Below are positions 32,522 to 41,593 of a stretch of 64,000 nucleotides of DNA, one piece after another (the first letter of the stretch is position 1; each line of letters opens with the position of its first letter). The stretch lies in assembly GCF_002968835.1 (NCBI RefSeq), contig NZ_PKQK01000004.1, forward strand, positions 1-64,000. The letters run 5' to 3'. The position numbers were made by a program, and so were the translations under genes. A model generated the notes under the pieces. The model did no database searches, was not told the DNA's origin, and worked only from the letters and a program-made list of their open reading frames with translations. This stretch comes from Paenibacillus sp. PCH8. GTDB taxonomy: Bacteria > Bacillota > Bacilli > Paenibacillales > Paenibacillaceae.

Positions 32522-34919
32522 ATGACAAAACGGGTAATTCTGTTGGAAGAAGGTACGGCAGAGATGAAAGGGCTAATGGGCAGTAAAGGGGCTGATCTTG
32601 CAGAGCTTATCCATGCAGGGTGGTCTGTCCCGGCCGGATTTGTAGTCACAACGGAATGCTGTCGCGAGTTCTGTACCCGTCTTGGACATCTTTCCGGTGA
32701 AGGAGAGGAAGAGATTGTTAACGCGATCCGGCATCTGGAACAGCAAACTGGGAAGTTCTTCGGACATTCGGAGAATCCGCTACTGCTCGCGGTATGTACA
32801 GATCAGGATCGAGCATCAGCAACGGCAACACAATCACTGCTAAATGTGGGTCTGAATGATGTTACTGTGGAAGGACTCGCACGTCAAACCGGTGATCGGT
32901 TGTATGCACTCCAATGTTACCTGGATTATTTAAAGGAATATGGTCAGCTGGTATATGGAATTCCGTCTGAATTTTTCACAGAAATATCGAGTCACGTCAA
33001 GGGTCTAGATGAAGCGGAACTTGAATTAACCATTACGGAATTTAAATATTTAATGGAAGCGAAGGGGCGTACCCCTTTTCCTCAGGATGTTCAACTTCAA
33101 TTCAAAGAAGCAGTACGTGCGGTATATCTTTCACAGCGTGTTAAACCATCCAGATCTCAGGACGAGATCGTGCGAAAACCATATTACATTTCTTCGGAGC
33201 AAGGTGCTCCTGTTCTTATACAGACGATGATACATGGAACATGCGGAGACTCAAGTGGGATCGGAACAATATATACGCACAACCCACTTACAGGAGAAAG
33301 GGGAATCACTGGACAATACGTCCCAACCGGGAACACCAGCCAAGCAGATCACGGTCTGGAGCGTTTACGGAATGACGAACCTGAGCTATATGCACGATTG
33401 CTGGAGATAGGTAGTCAGTTGGAGACGCATAAGGGGAAGTGCAGGAAATCACCTTTGTGATTGATTCGGGCGCGTTGTATGTTGTGCAGACCCAGCCCGC
33501 CCGATTATCCTCAACAGCCACACTGAAGAGTACTGTGGATTTTGTGCATGAAGGACTCATCACCAAGGAAGACGCACTCCTCCGCATCGAGCCTCAGCAT
33601 ATCACGGAAGTGTTGAAGCATAACACAGATTCTAGCAGAGAAGCGAGAACTGGAAATCTTCCGATACAGATCCAGCCAGTAACTAATGATGAATCTCCAG
33701 CTTATAAGAACTCAGGTTCACCTTCTCCACCGGAGCTGCAACTACTGCTCGAATGGGCTGATGAATTGAAAGAGCTGACGGTACTTGCCAATGCTGATCG
33801 ACCACAGGATGCCCTGACAGCAAGGTTGCTGGGGCTGAGGGAGTCGGTTTGTGCAGGACGGAGAACATGCTGTTGTCACCCGTGCGGTTACCCTTTGTAC
33901 AAAAAATGATCCTAGCAGATAGTGAATCTGAGCGCAGGCGTGGGTTGGAGCGACTGTTGCCGATGCAGCAGTCTGATTTTGAACAGATCTTCGAAGCGAT
34001 GGATGGGTATCCGGTAACCATTCGCTTGCTCGATTCACCGTTACATGCACTGTTACCGGATCTGGAAGTGCTGGAGAAAAGGCGCCAGTGGTTACAGGCA
34101 GAGGAGCAACAGGAACAAGGAGACGGTCAGATTGAACTGGAGGAACTGGAGCGCGTAATGCGCAGAGTCAGTGAATTGCACGAACACAATCCGACACTTT
34201 GGCAACAGGTTTGTCGCCTGAGTACAGTATTCCCGGAAATCATTGATATGCAGCTTGAAGCGATTTTCCGCGCAGCGGTGAAAGGCATCCGGCAAGGCTG
34301 GTGGGTACGTCCCGAGATTATGATCCCGCAGATCGGTCATGTGCATGAACTACAGGAGATGAGAGATCTGGTGGATCATGTGGCTGACCAAGTGCTGGGT
34401 GAGGAGAAGCGGCATTGTCACTATAGAGTGGGGGCGATGATCGAAGCTCCCAGAGCAGCGCTGACAGCCACTCACATTGCTCGTCAGGCAGACTTTTTCT
34501 CGTTTGGCGCGGATGAGCTGACAGAGATGACGTTTGGATATAGTCGCCAAGAAGCCGAGAAGCGATTCCTTCAACGCGATACGGACTCTCGTACGGTAAC
34601 GAATAACCCATTTCAGGTGCTGGACATTGAGGGAGTCGGACAATTGGTGGAGATGGCGGTTATTCAGGGTCGAATTCGAAAACCTCATCTGAAGACAGGG
34701 ATCTGTGGAGAGAATGTGGTTGATCTGGAGTCCATTGTGTTCTGCCACCGTATTGGTCTGGATTACGTAAGCTGCCTGCCTGAACAGATCCCTTATGCAC
34801 GAATTGCGGCTGCACAAGCAGCCATTAAGGGCAGAGAGACGGCACGAACATGCAGAATGCAGATATATCCACAATTGCGTAACGTTCACCCTGTCCTACA
34901 CGGAACTTCCATGGAATAG
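32522..34919 (+). pseudogene. Degenerate pyruvate phosphate dikinase paralogue, two frameshifts, swivelling domain missing
   Basis: ATG 32522 follows GGGAGAG. Three frame pieces align in order with PPDK. Piece 1 is the nucleotide-binding half (GSKGADLAELIHAGWSVPAGF, LLNVGLNDVTVEGLARQTGD, GDSSGIGTIYTHNPLTGE), but the normal VRSGAxxSMPGMMDT stretch is replaced by an unrelated one. At 33433-33436 (GGGG) one more G restores EVQEITFVIDSGALYVVQTQ. Piece 2 ends at ANADRPQDALTARLLG; at 33831-33834 (GGGG) one more G restores AEGVGLCRTENM, leading into the TIM-barrel piece (MIEAPRAALTA, FFSFGADELTEMTFG, GLDYVSCLPEQIPYARIAAAQA). The phosphohistidine domain (GGMTSHAA) is absent, so the canonical phosphotransfer cannot occur. 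Dead gene, or a divergent non-catalytic paralogue with base-call errors. Confidence 0.8.
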
Positions 34920-34997
34920 CAACCTGAAAACTGTTATACTGAAATATACGTTTTGTAAAATGAACGTAAAATTTCAGGGTAAGGGTTGAAAGCGACC

Positions 34998-36935
34998 ATG
35001 TATAATTCCAAAAATGAACGAACTTCATCACGGACCTTATTCGCCGTGTTATTCATTCTGATGTTGCTGAAGTTGTCACTGCTGCGATATTTCTTTTTCC
35101 AGGGTCTGTCCGGCATCGGTTTCGTTACAGATGCATTGGGTGCTCTGACTCTGGTATGCCTGCTCGATCTGATCGTGCCCAAAAGCTGGAAGCGAGCAGT
35201 GTACGGAGGATTCAATGTTCTGTTTTCTCTGGTTCTGTTCGCGGCTACTCTGTATAACGTTCATTTCAGTTCGGTACCCACCTATACTGCGCTCAGTGAG
35301 CTGGGGCAAGTTGCCCAAGTGCGGGGCAGCATCGGACCTCTGGTACGACCAGAGCACTTTTTGTTTTTTGTAGACATCGTATTGGCATTGCCAATATGGT
35401 TGATGATGCGCAGACGTGCCGGCGGCCGTAACCGTAGCAGCTACCGTGATAGCGGTTTGAGTTTCGGGAGAAGCCAGCGTAGATATTGGGGCAAGTTCGG
35501 CGTTGCGCTCACTGCTGCATTCTGCATCGTGCTGTCTGGCAGTTTCATTGTCAAAGGTGAAACGATTGATAACGAATTAGTACGGGCCGAGAATCTCGGT
35601 TTCCTGAACTATCAGGTATCGTCCGCCATTCTGACGAGCAAAGAGAATGAGGCCATTGCGAATGGCAACATTAACGAAACGATTGCCAAGATCAATGAGC
35701 TGGTTAGCCAGTACCCATATCAGGATAAAACAAGTGACGGAACAGCTGTGAAAGCTAAATATTTTGGTCAGGCTAAAGGCAGCAATCTGATTGTATTGCA
35801 ACTGGAATCCTTTCAGAATTTCCCGATTAATGCTTCATTAGACGGTCAGGAGTTAACGCCGGTACTGAATGATCTGGCCAAAGAAAGCTATTATTTCTCT
35901 CATTTTTTCCAACAGATCGGCCAGGGAAACACATCAGACGCGGAGTTCATGTCGAACACGTCTATCTATCCAACCGGAGTTGTTCCCATGTCAGCAGGGT
36001 ATAGTGACCGTGAACTGCCGAGTCTGCCTAAGTTATTGGGGAAAGAGGGATATGAGTCTGAGACGTACCACGTCAATGACGTCACCTTCTGGAACCGGAA
36101 CAAAATGTATCCGGCTCTCGGATTCACTCGTTACTTCGACAAGCCGAGCTTCGAGAATGACAGATTCAATGACTTTGGACCATCAGATGAAGAGTTATAT
36201 CGTGTAGGTGTGGACAAAATGACAGCGCATCAGGCTGCGAATCAGCCGTTCTATGCTCAGTTCATTACGGCATCGAGTCACTCGCCGTTTACGGTTCCTG
36301 CTGATCGTGCACGAATTACGATTCCTGCGACCATCACGAACAAACTGCTTCACGACTATCTGCAAGCAATCAACTATACGGACTATGCCATTGGTCAACT
36401 CATTCATGAATTGAAGGCGGACGGATTGTGGGATAACACCACGTTAGTGCTCTATGGAGACCACTTCGGTCTGCCTGCTGACGAAGAGATTACACAGCAG
36501 ATTCAGGCCAATCTGGGCGTCCCTTATGACGGCAAAGTAAGTCGTTTCAACATCCCGTTCCTGATTCATACGCCGAAACAGACCCAAGGACAAGTGATTG
36601 AGCAGCCTGGCGGTCAACTGGATATGTTGCCAACGATCATGAATCTGATGGGCGTTTCGCTTCAGGATGAGAAGTTCACCGCCTTCGGTCATGATCTGCT
36701 CAACATGGACCATAATGCCTTCGGTATTCGGTATTACTTACCGACAGGTTCATTTGTCAACAATGACATTATGTTTATTCCGGGTGCGGGCTTTGATGAT
36801 GGAACAGCCTATTCGCTGAAGACATATGAGCCGGTAACGGATCTGGAACCGTATCGTTCCGATTATGAACATGTACTCAGCCTGATGAAATTGTCTGACG
36901 AGTATGTGAAGTTGTTACCGAAACGTGCGCCATAA
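34998..36935 (+). CDS. LTA synthase family membrane sulfatase
   Basis: 645 residues from ATG 34998; the upstream TTG 34986 is possible, and the ribosome site (AAGGG) is poorly placed for both. Five hydrophobic helices in the first ~190 residues, then an extracellular alkaline-phosphatase-fold domain: LIVLQLESFQNFPI, nucleophile threonine in GNTSDAEFMSNTS, YHVNDVTFWNR, ITASSHSPF, metal ligands in LYGDHFGLP. This is the layout of LtaS-type enzymes, which transfer glycerol phosphate from phosphatidylglycerol to a lipoteichoic acid chain or primer. Which of the several LtaS-like roles (polymerase, primase, other) is not decidable from sequence. Single gene with a terminator. Confidence 0.9.
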   Translation: MYNSKNERTSSRTLFAVLFILMLLKLSLLRYFFFQGLSGIGFVTDALGALTLVCLLDLIVPKSWKRAVYGGFNVLFSLVLFAATLYNVHFSSVPTYTALSELGQVAQVRGSIGPLVRPEHFLFFVDIVLALPIWLMMRRRAGGRNRSSYRDSGLSFGRSQRRYWGKFGVALTAAFCIVLSGSFIVKGETIDNELVRAENLGFLNYQVSSAILTSKENEAIANGNINETIAKINELVSQYPYQDKTSDGTAVKAKYFGQAKGSNLIVLQLESFQNFPINASLDGQELTPVLNDLAKESYYFSHFFQQIGQGNTSDAEFMSNTSIYPTGVVPMSAGYSDRELPSLPKLLGKEGYESETYHVNDVTFWNRNKMYPALGFTRYFDKPSFENDRFNDFGPSDEELYRVGVDKMTAHQAANQPFYAQFITASSHSPFTVPADRARITIPATITNKLLHDYLQAINYTDYAIGQLIHELKADGLWDNTTLVLYGDHFGLPADEEITQQIQANLGVPYDGKVSRFNIPFLIHTPKQTQGQVIEQPGGQLDMLPTIMNLMGVSLQDEKFTAFGHDLLNMDHNAFGIRYYLPTGSFVNNDIMFIPGAGFDDGTAYSLKTYEPVTDLEPYRSDYEHVLSLMKLSDEYVKLLPKRAP

Positions 36936-36962
36936 CTTAACATTTTCCAATACAATAAAGTA

Positions 36963-37000
36963 AAAACGTCACCGGTTTATAAGAACTGGTGGCGTTTTTT
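36963..37000 (+). terminator. Rho-independent terminator of the LTA synthase-like gene
   Basis: AACGTCACCGGTT pairs with AACTGGTGGCGTT, followed by six Ts. Confidence 0.85.
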
Positions 37001-37045
37001 GCATGTTTCTTGCACAAGTGTGGTAATAAAGAGGATAACTAAAGT

Positions 37046-37073
37046 TTGAAACTGTAATAATTAATGTTACAAT
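37046..37073 (+). promoter_or_regulatory. Sigma-A-like promoter of the luciferase-like oxidoreductase gene
   Basis: TTGAAA (37046-37051) and TACAAT (37068-37073) with a 16-base spacer, about 105 bases before the start codon. Confidence 0.5.
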
Positions 37074-37180
37074 GTAGAGAGCAAGAAAGAAGTGAGAAGA
37101 AGTGAGCAAGAACGCGTAATATTCGCGGAACTCACATTTAAAGAACACATGAACCTAACAGACGAGAGGATTGAATATAT

Positions 37181-38188
37181 ATGAAACTGAGTGTACTCGA
37201 ACATGGACATATCAATGAAGGCCGAAATGTACAGGATACGTTGCAGGAAACAGTGAAACTCGCGCAACATGCGGATCAATTGGGATATTCCCGCTTTTGG
37301 ATGTCAGAACATCACGGTAGCGGTGCGTTGTCTTTCTCCAGCCCTGAAGTGATGATTGCACATGTAGCTGCACATACGGAACAGATCCGGGTAGGTTCCG
37401 GCGGTGTAATGCTGCCTCATTATAGTGCCTACAAGGTGGCAGAGAATTTCCGTCTGCTGGAAGCTCTTCATCCGGGACGGATTGACCTTGGGATTGGCAG
37501 AGCGCCAGGTGGTATGCCGATTGCCAGCAGAGCGCTGAACGAAGGCAAATCATCGAATGTACAATTCTTTCCCCAGCAGATTGCGGATCTGGGCGGATAT
37601 TTCCACGAGCAATTGCCAGAGGATCATCGGTTCGCATCTCTGGTAGCTGGACCATCGGTGCCAACCGTACCGGAAGTGTGGCTGCTGGGTTCCAGTTCCG
37701 AAGGTGCGAGAATTGCTGCGGCACAAGGAACATCGTATGCGTTTGCCCAATTCTTCGGAACACCAGGCGGCGAAGAAGCGATGAAGCATTACCGCAGACA
37801 TTTCAAGCCGTCTATCCTGAATGACAAACCACATTCAATGATTGCTGTCTCGGCATTCTGTGCGGAGACAGAGGAAGAAGCCGCTGACCTTGCGCGCAGC
37901 AACGAACTTTTCTTCCTGCGCCTTGGACGAGGTCTTGAACAAAGTTCTTTCCCGTCTCTGGAGACGGTGAACAACTATCCATTCACAGCGATGGAGATGG
38001 AACAGATCCGTCAGCGCCGTTCTTTTTCCATTGTGGGTACACCGGATCAGGTAAAAGACAAAATTACCGCAATGGCTGAGCGTCATGAAGCAGACGAAGT
38101 GATTATCGCGTCAGCGGTTCATTCGTTTGAAGCACGTCTGCGCTCATTCAGCCTGATTGCGGAAGCCTTTGGACTCAAGCAGGACTAA
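37181..38188 (+). CDS. LLM-class (luciferase-like) flavin-dependent oxidoreductase
   Basis: 335 residues, single TIM-barrel of the bacterial-luciferase superfamily, subgroup with the MsrVI-type N-terminus: KLSVLEHG, RFWMSEHHGSGALSFSSPEV (F420/FMN region), VGSGGVMLPHYSAYKVAENF, LHPGRIDLGIGRAPGG, and the C-terminal FSIVGTPDQVKDKI. Uses reduced flavin on an unknown organic substrate, often annotated as an alkane-monooxygenase-like protein. GAGAGG upstream of ATG 37181. It has its own promoter and is followed by a metallophosphoesterase gene. Confidence 0.9.
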   Translation: MKLSVLEHGHINEGRNVQDTLQETVKLAQHADQLGYSRFWMSEHHGSGALSFSSPEVMIAHVAAHTEQIRVGSGGVMLPHYSAYKVAENFRLLEALHPGRIDLGIGRAPGGMPIASRALNEGKSSNVQFFPQQIADLGGYFHEQLPEDHRFASLVAGPSVPTVPEVWLLGSSSEGARIAAAQGTSYAFAQFFGTPGGEEAMKHYRRHFKPSILNDKPHSMIAVSAFCAETEEEAADLARSNELFFLRLGRGLEQSSFPSLETVNNYPFTAMEMEQIRQRRSFSIVGTPDQVKDKITAMAERHEADEVIIASAVHSFEARLRSFSLIAEAFGLKQD

Positions 38189-38287
38189 TGGTGATCGAGC
38201 GGGAATAACTACTCTGAACAGACTGGAATCTTGCTCTTGCAAGGTTCCGGTTATACTCTTGCGTGATCAGGGAGAGGAGAGATTCAC

Positions 38288-39028
38288 ATCCGTAGATGTG
38301 TCATTAGTGATATTCATGGCTGTTACGATGAATTCAATGCACTGCTTCAGCATGTAGATTATAATCCAATACAGGATGAATTGATTTTGCTCGGTGATTA
38401 TGTGGATCGAGGGCCAAGTAGCAAACAGGTCATTGAACAGATTATGGAGCTTCATCAGAAGCACCATATTATCGTACTTAAAGGCAATCACGATGCTATG
38501 ATGGTCAAGGCACTCAATCATGATGTGGAGGAATATGACCAACACTGGATTCGTAATGGCGGCTTACAGACGATAGCAAGTTATCTGGATCTAACTTATG
38601 ATGAGCAGCAGATCGACTGGAATGCTTTTACGGAAGCAAAAAAGTGGATACGTACACACTATGAACACCATCTTCGTTTCCTGGAACAACTTCCGCTGGT
38701 GTACGAGATTCCGGGTTATATTTTTGTACATGCCGGGATCAACCCGGATATTGAGGATTGGAGAAGCCAGTCCGAGCGGGACTTTATCTGGATTCGTGAA
38801 TCATTTTATTCCAGACCAACTAGAGTTACAGAGACAGTTGTATTTGGACATACACCCGTGAAGCATTTGCATGATCAGACAGGCATCTGGTTTGATCCGA
38901 ACAGAGACAAAATTGGTATTGACGGTGGTTGTGCCTATGGTGCGCAACTGAACTTGCTGGAGATTAACGAGGATGGCAGTTTACAGAGCTTTTATGTAAG
39001 GCAAGGGCAGAGCCCGGAAGAACTTTAA
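38288..39028 (+). CDS. Metallophosphoesterase (PPP-type phosphatase) with non-ATG start
   Basis: About 246 residues. Signature metal motifs in order: ISDIHGCYDEF near residue 8, LLGDYVDRGPSS near 35, LKGNHDAMM near 65, FVHAGINPD near 150 and VFGHTPVKHL near 185: the bacterial Ser/Thr phosphatase/Ap4A-hydrolase type. No ATG, GTG or TTG precedes the first essential motif: the frame is closed by a TGA a few codons upstream and the only codons after the GGGAGAGGAGAG ribosome site are ATT (38282) and ATC (38288), followed by CGT AGA TGT. Relatives start MRR-, so ATC at 38288 stands where ATG is expected. The first ordinary start (TTG 38381) would remove the first metal motif. Confidence 0.8.
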   Translation: MRRCVISDIHGCYDEFNALLQHVDYNPIQDELILLGDYVDRGPSSKQVIEQIMELHQKHHIIVLKGNHDAMMVKALNHDVEEYDQHWIRNGGLQTIASYLDLTYDEQQIDWNAFTEAKKWIRTHYEHHLRFLEQLPLVYEIPGYIFVHAGINPDIEDWRSQSERDFIWIRESFYSRPTRVTETVVFGHTPVKHLHDQTGIWFDPNRDKIGIDGGCAYGAQLNLLEINEDGSLQSFYVRQGQSPEEL

Positions 39029-39136
39029 ATTTAATGTTTTCGTTGCGCATCAGGGTTTCATATGCTAATTTATAAGGTTATACCATGGAATATTTAGGAT
39101 ACATATCATATCGACTTGAAGGGGAATGAACCACGT

Positions 39137-39460
39137 TTGGCTATCTATAATCTGGATCAACTGCAACATCACATCTTACTCTGTAATGGTGGGACATGCA
39201 TGCGTAATGAGGGAGAAGAAGTAACTCAGGCGGTGCGAGACGAGATTCTCAAGCAGCAGGCAGGAGGATTCATCCATACGACACGAACCAAATGCAATAG
39301 TCAGTGTGACGATGCATGCGTAACGATTGTGTATCCACAGGGTGACTGGTATGGTCAAATGACACCAGATTCAGGCAGAGCGCTTGTTCAGGCCTTGTGT
39401 GAAGGGGAGAAACTGGAGAAGCACCTGATTGCCAATGTGGCAAAGACCTCTGTGAATTAG
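39137..39460 (+). CDS. Thioredoxin-like [2Fe-2S] ferredoxin domain protein
   Basis: 107 residues from TTG 39137, twelve bases after GAAGGGG; TTG 39116 (114 residues) is the alternative but has no ribosome site. Four cysteines in the order of thioredoxin-like ferredoxins: HILLCNGGTCMRNEGEEV and RTKCNSQCDDACVTIVYPQG, then the YGQMTPDSGRALV ending. Small electron-transfer protein, cytoplasmic, partner unknown. It lies between the metallophosphoesterase and the promoter of ppaC, with ~100-base gaps on both sides. Confidence 0.8.
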   Translation: MAIYNLDQLQHHILLCNGGTCMRNEGEEVTQAVRDEILKQQAGGFIHTTRTKCNSQCDDACVTIVYPQGDWYGQMTPDSGRALVQALCEGEKLEKHLIANVAKTSVN

Positions 39461-39535
39461 AGCTGCACGATCATGACGAACTGTTCTCTAAGTATCAACC
39501 TGAGAATGATTTGCAATTAATTCGCTGTAAAGGGA

Positions 39536-39564
39536 TTGGAATTAAGCCCTATTAGCGCTATAAT
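39536..39564 (+). promoter_or_regulatory. Sigma-A-like promoter of ppaC
   Basis: TTGGAA (39536-39541) and a perfect TATAAT (39559-39564) with the optimal 17-base spacer. Transcription from it would run through the palindromic element at 39600-39830 before reaching ppaC. Confidence 0.65.
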
Positions 39565-39599
39565 CAGTAGGGTATGATTAAAATATGACATATATTTTC

Positions 39600-39830
39600 T
39601 ATATAAGTTCAACTAAACTTTTTACACGAGAATGGAGAGGACAGAAAAAAGCTGGAGAAGCGGAGCGTTCGCCTAAAAGCTTTCTGAAAGAAAGCTGCAT
39701 CGGAAGCGTATGCTTATCACCGGATTTTTCCTTTAAAAAGGGAATCAAAAAATCTGGGGATAACAGCGATCGGAAGGTTATTCTGTCATCGGAGTGGCAA
39801 GTGTAAACATTCTTTGGTTAAACTTATATA
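39600..39830. repeat. Palindromic interspersed element, copy B (long form)
   Basis: Best-preserved copy. Left end TATATAAGTTCAACTAAA...TTTACAC (39600-39627) and right end GTGTAAA...CTTTGGTTAAACTTATATA (39801-39830) are inverted over about 28 bases. Inner arms pair as in the other copies (TTATCACCGGATTTTT with AAAAAATCTGGGGATAA; GACAGAA with TTCTGTC), and the middle block has a perfect AGCTTTC-TGAAA-GAAAGCT hairpin. It sits between the ppaC promoter and ppaC, so it should be transcribed as a long 5' leader hairpin. Confidence 0.85.
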
Positions 39831-39857
39831 AATCAGAATTGACGGAGGGCTATGAAT

Positions 39858-40790
39858 ATGGAAAAAGCGTTAATCTTCGGTCACAAAAATCCCGACACGG
39901 ATACGATCTGTTCGGCAATCGCCTATGCGGATTTGAAAACAAAATTGGGTCAGGACGTTGAAGCTGTTCGTCTTGGCGAAGTTAATGGAGAAACCCAGTT
40001 TGCACTGGATCAATTCAAAACTGCAGCACCACGTTTGATCAAAACAGCTGCAAATGAAGTAAACAAGGTTATTCTGGTTGACCACAACGAACGTCAGCAA
40101 AGTGTAAGCGATATTGAGGAAGTGACTGTTGTTGAAGTCATCGACCATCACCGTATTGCTAACTTTGAGACAAGCGGACCTCTGTATTTCCGTGCAGAGC
40201 CTGTAGGTTGTACAGCAACCATTTTGAATAAAATGTACAAAGAAAATGGTATCGAAGTGAGTGCGCCGATTGCTGGCCTGATGCTGTCTGCCATTATCTC
40301 CGATTCCCTGTTGTTCAAATCCCCGACTTGCACAGAGCAGGACGTAGCCGCTGCGCGTGAACTGGCTGCCATTGCTGGTGTAGATGCAGACAGCTATGGT
40401 CTGGACATGCTGAAAGCCGGCGCGGATCTGAGCCAAAAAACAATTGCTGAACTGATCTCCCTGGACGCGAAAGAATTCGTCATGGGTCAATCCAAAGTGG
40501 AAATTGCACAGGTTAATGCCGTTGACGTGAATGATGTTCTCGTGAAGCAACCTGAGCTTGAAGCAGCCATTGAAGCGATCATTTCCAGCAAAGGTCTCGA
40601 CCTGTTCGTATTTGTCGTAACAGACATCTTGAACAACGATTCCGTTGCTTTGGCGTATGGCGCATCCACCAAAGCTGTAGAGAAAGCCTATAATGTGACA
40701 CTGTCTGATAGCAGAGCATTGCTGAAAGGCGTAGTATCACGCAAAGCGCAAATCGTACCTGTACTTACTGAAGCATTCAATACGCTCTAA
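39858..40790 (+). CDS. ppaC: Manganese-dependent inorganic pyrophosphatase
   Basis: 310 residues from ATG 39858; GGAGGG ends eight bases before it, whereas ATG 39852 is only two bases away, and B. subtilis PpaC begins MEK- with 309 residues. DHH-family fold: FGHKNPDTDTICSAIAYAD, LVDHNERQQS, VIDHHRIANF, GCTATIL, the SAIISDSLLFKSPT metal/active-site loop, and the DHHA2 domain with SRKAQIVP at the end. Hydrolyses pyrophosphate in the cytoplasm, pulling biosynthetic reactions forward; essential in many Firmicutes. Confidence 0.97.
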   Translation: MEKALIFGHKNPDTDTICSAIAYADLKTKLGQDVEAVRLGEVNGETQFALDQFKTAAPRLIKTAANEVNKVILVDHNERQQSVSDIEEVTVVEVIDHHRIANFETSGPLYFRAEPVGCTATILNKMYKENGIEVSAPIAGLMLSAIISDSLLFKSPTCTEQDVAAARELAAIAGVDADSYGLDMLKAGADLSQKTIAELISLDAKEFVMGQSKVEIAQVNAVDVNDVLVKQPELEAAIEAIISSKGLDLFVFVVTDILNNDSVALAYGASTKAVEKAYNVTLSDSRALLKGVVSRKAQIVPVLTEAFNTL

Positions 40791-40854
40791 AGTGCACGGA
40801 TCGGCGGATCATTCCGTTGGTTGATTGTACTGGACATATTAGCACCACCATCCT

Positions 40855-40892
40855 AGCCTGCTCTGATCCGAAATGGGTCAGGACAGGCTTTT
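40855..40892 (+). terminator. Terminator or attenuator between ppaC and the IF-3 paralogue
   Basis: AGCCTG-CTC-TGATCC pairs with GGGTCA-GGA-CAGGCT, followed by TTTT. It ends about 25 bases before the next start codon, so it could also attenuate that gene. Confidence 0.65.
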
Positions 40893-40916
40893 GATGTAGA
40901 GACAGGAGGATGAACC

Positions 40917-41408
40917 ATGATCAAAAATGAAAAGATCAAAGCGGCCGAAGTGCAGCTTACTGGCCTGAATGGTGAAGATCTGGGCGTCATGCCCACGCGG
41001 GAAGCACTTCTACTAGCGAAGCAGCACAAAGTAGATCTGGTGTGTCTGTCCTTGATGACCAGCCCACCACCATGCAAGTTGATCGGAGCTGGAGCAGCGA
41101 GAGAGGAAGCGCAGCAGGAGAAGAAAAAGGGGAGCAAGTCTCCCGAGAAACGCAAAGTAAAGGAAATTCGATTGAACCTGCACATGGAAGACCATGACCG
41201 GGAGACGAAACAATCTCAGGCAGAGCGCATTCTGAAAAAGGGTGATTCGGTGAAACTTGTCATTCAGGTGCACGGAGCCAAAGAGGGTGTTGCTGGCAAG
41301 ACCTGGGCAGAAGAATTATGCAAAGCTCTGGGTGAACACGGCAGCAAAACAACGGGTGTACAGGTAAGTGGCAAACAGGTTGTTGTGCAACTTGACCCGA
41401 TTGCCTAA
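40917..41408 (+). CDS. Divergent translation initiation factor IF-3 paralogue
   Basis: 163 residues. The N-domain is IF-3-like (INENI-type start as IKNEKIKAAEVQLTG, GEDLGVMPTREALLLAKQ, DLVCLSLMTSPPPCKLI), but the usual DYGKFKYEQQ element is replaced by GAGAAREEAQQ. The linker is lysine-rich (EKKKGSKSPEKRK), and the C-domain keeps VKEIRLNLHMEDHDRETK, AERILKKGDSVKLVI and a short end. AGGAGG precedes a plain ATG; true infC genes of Bacillota start with ATT and sit before rpmI-rplT, absent here. So this is probably a second, specialised IF-3-like protein, perhaps ribosome-binding under stress; role inferred only. Confidence 0.85.
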   Translation: MIKNEKIKAAEVQLTGLNGEDLGVMPTREALLLAKQHKVDLVCLSLMTSPPPCKLIGAGAAREEAQQEKKKGSKSPEKRKVKEIRLNLHMEDHDRETKQSQAERILKKGDSVKLVIQVHGAKEGVAGKTWAEELCKALGEHGSKTTGVQVSGKQVVVQLDPIA

Positions 41409-41430
41409 AGCGTTAGATCAATAGAAATGT

Positions 41431-41467
41431 AGCCCAATGAGGTGGCATGGTACCTCATTGGGCTTTG
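41431..41467. terminator. Strong hairpin terminator between the IF-3 paralogue and tgl
   Basis: AGCCCAATGAGGT (41431-41443) pairs perfectly with ACCTCATTGGGCT (41452-41464), followed by TTTG. May serve both converging transcripts. Confidence 0.8.
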
Positions 41468-41593
41468 TAGTTATTCGGGTCTTCATCCGCGGAATATCTA
41501 TCCATGTCCATGCACGATGTGTAATGACATCTGGTTTCTGTGTTTTAGCTATGTGAGTATTCTGCATAAATTCCGCGAGCATTTGATATTGAA

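Noticed and set aside
40917..41408. Canonical infC
   Set aside because: Missing the DYGKFKYE element, no rpmI/rplT neighbours, ATG start; called a paralogue instead.
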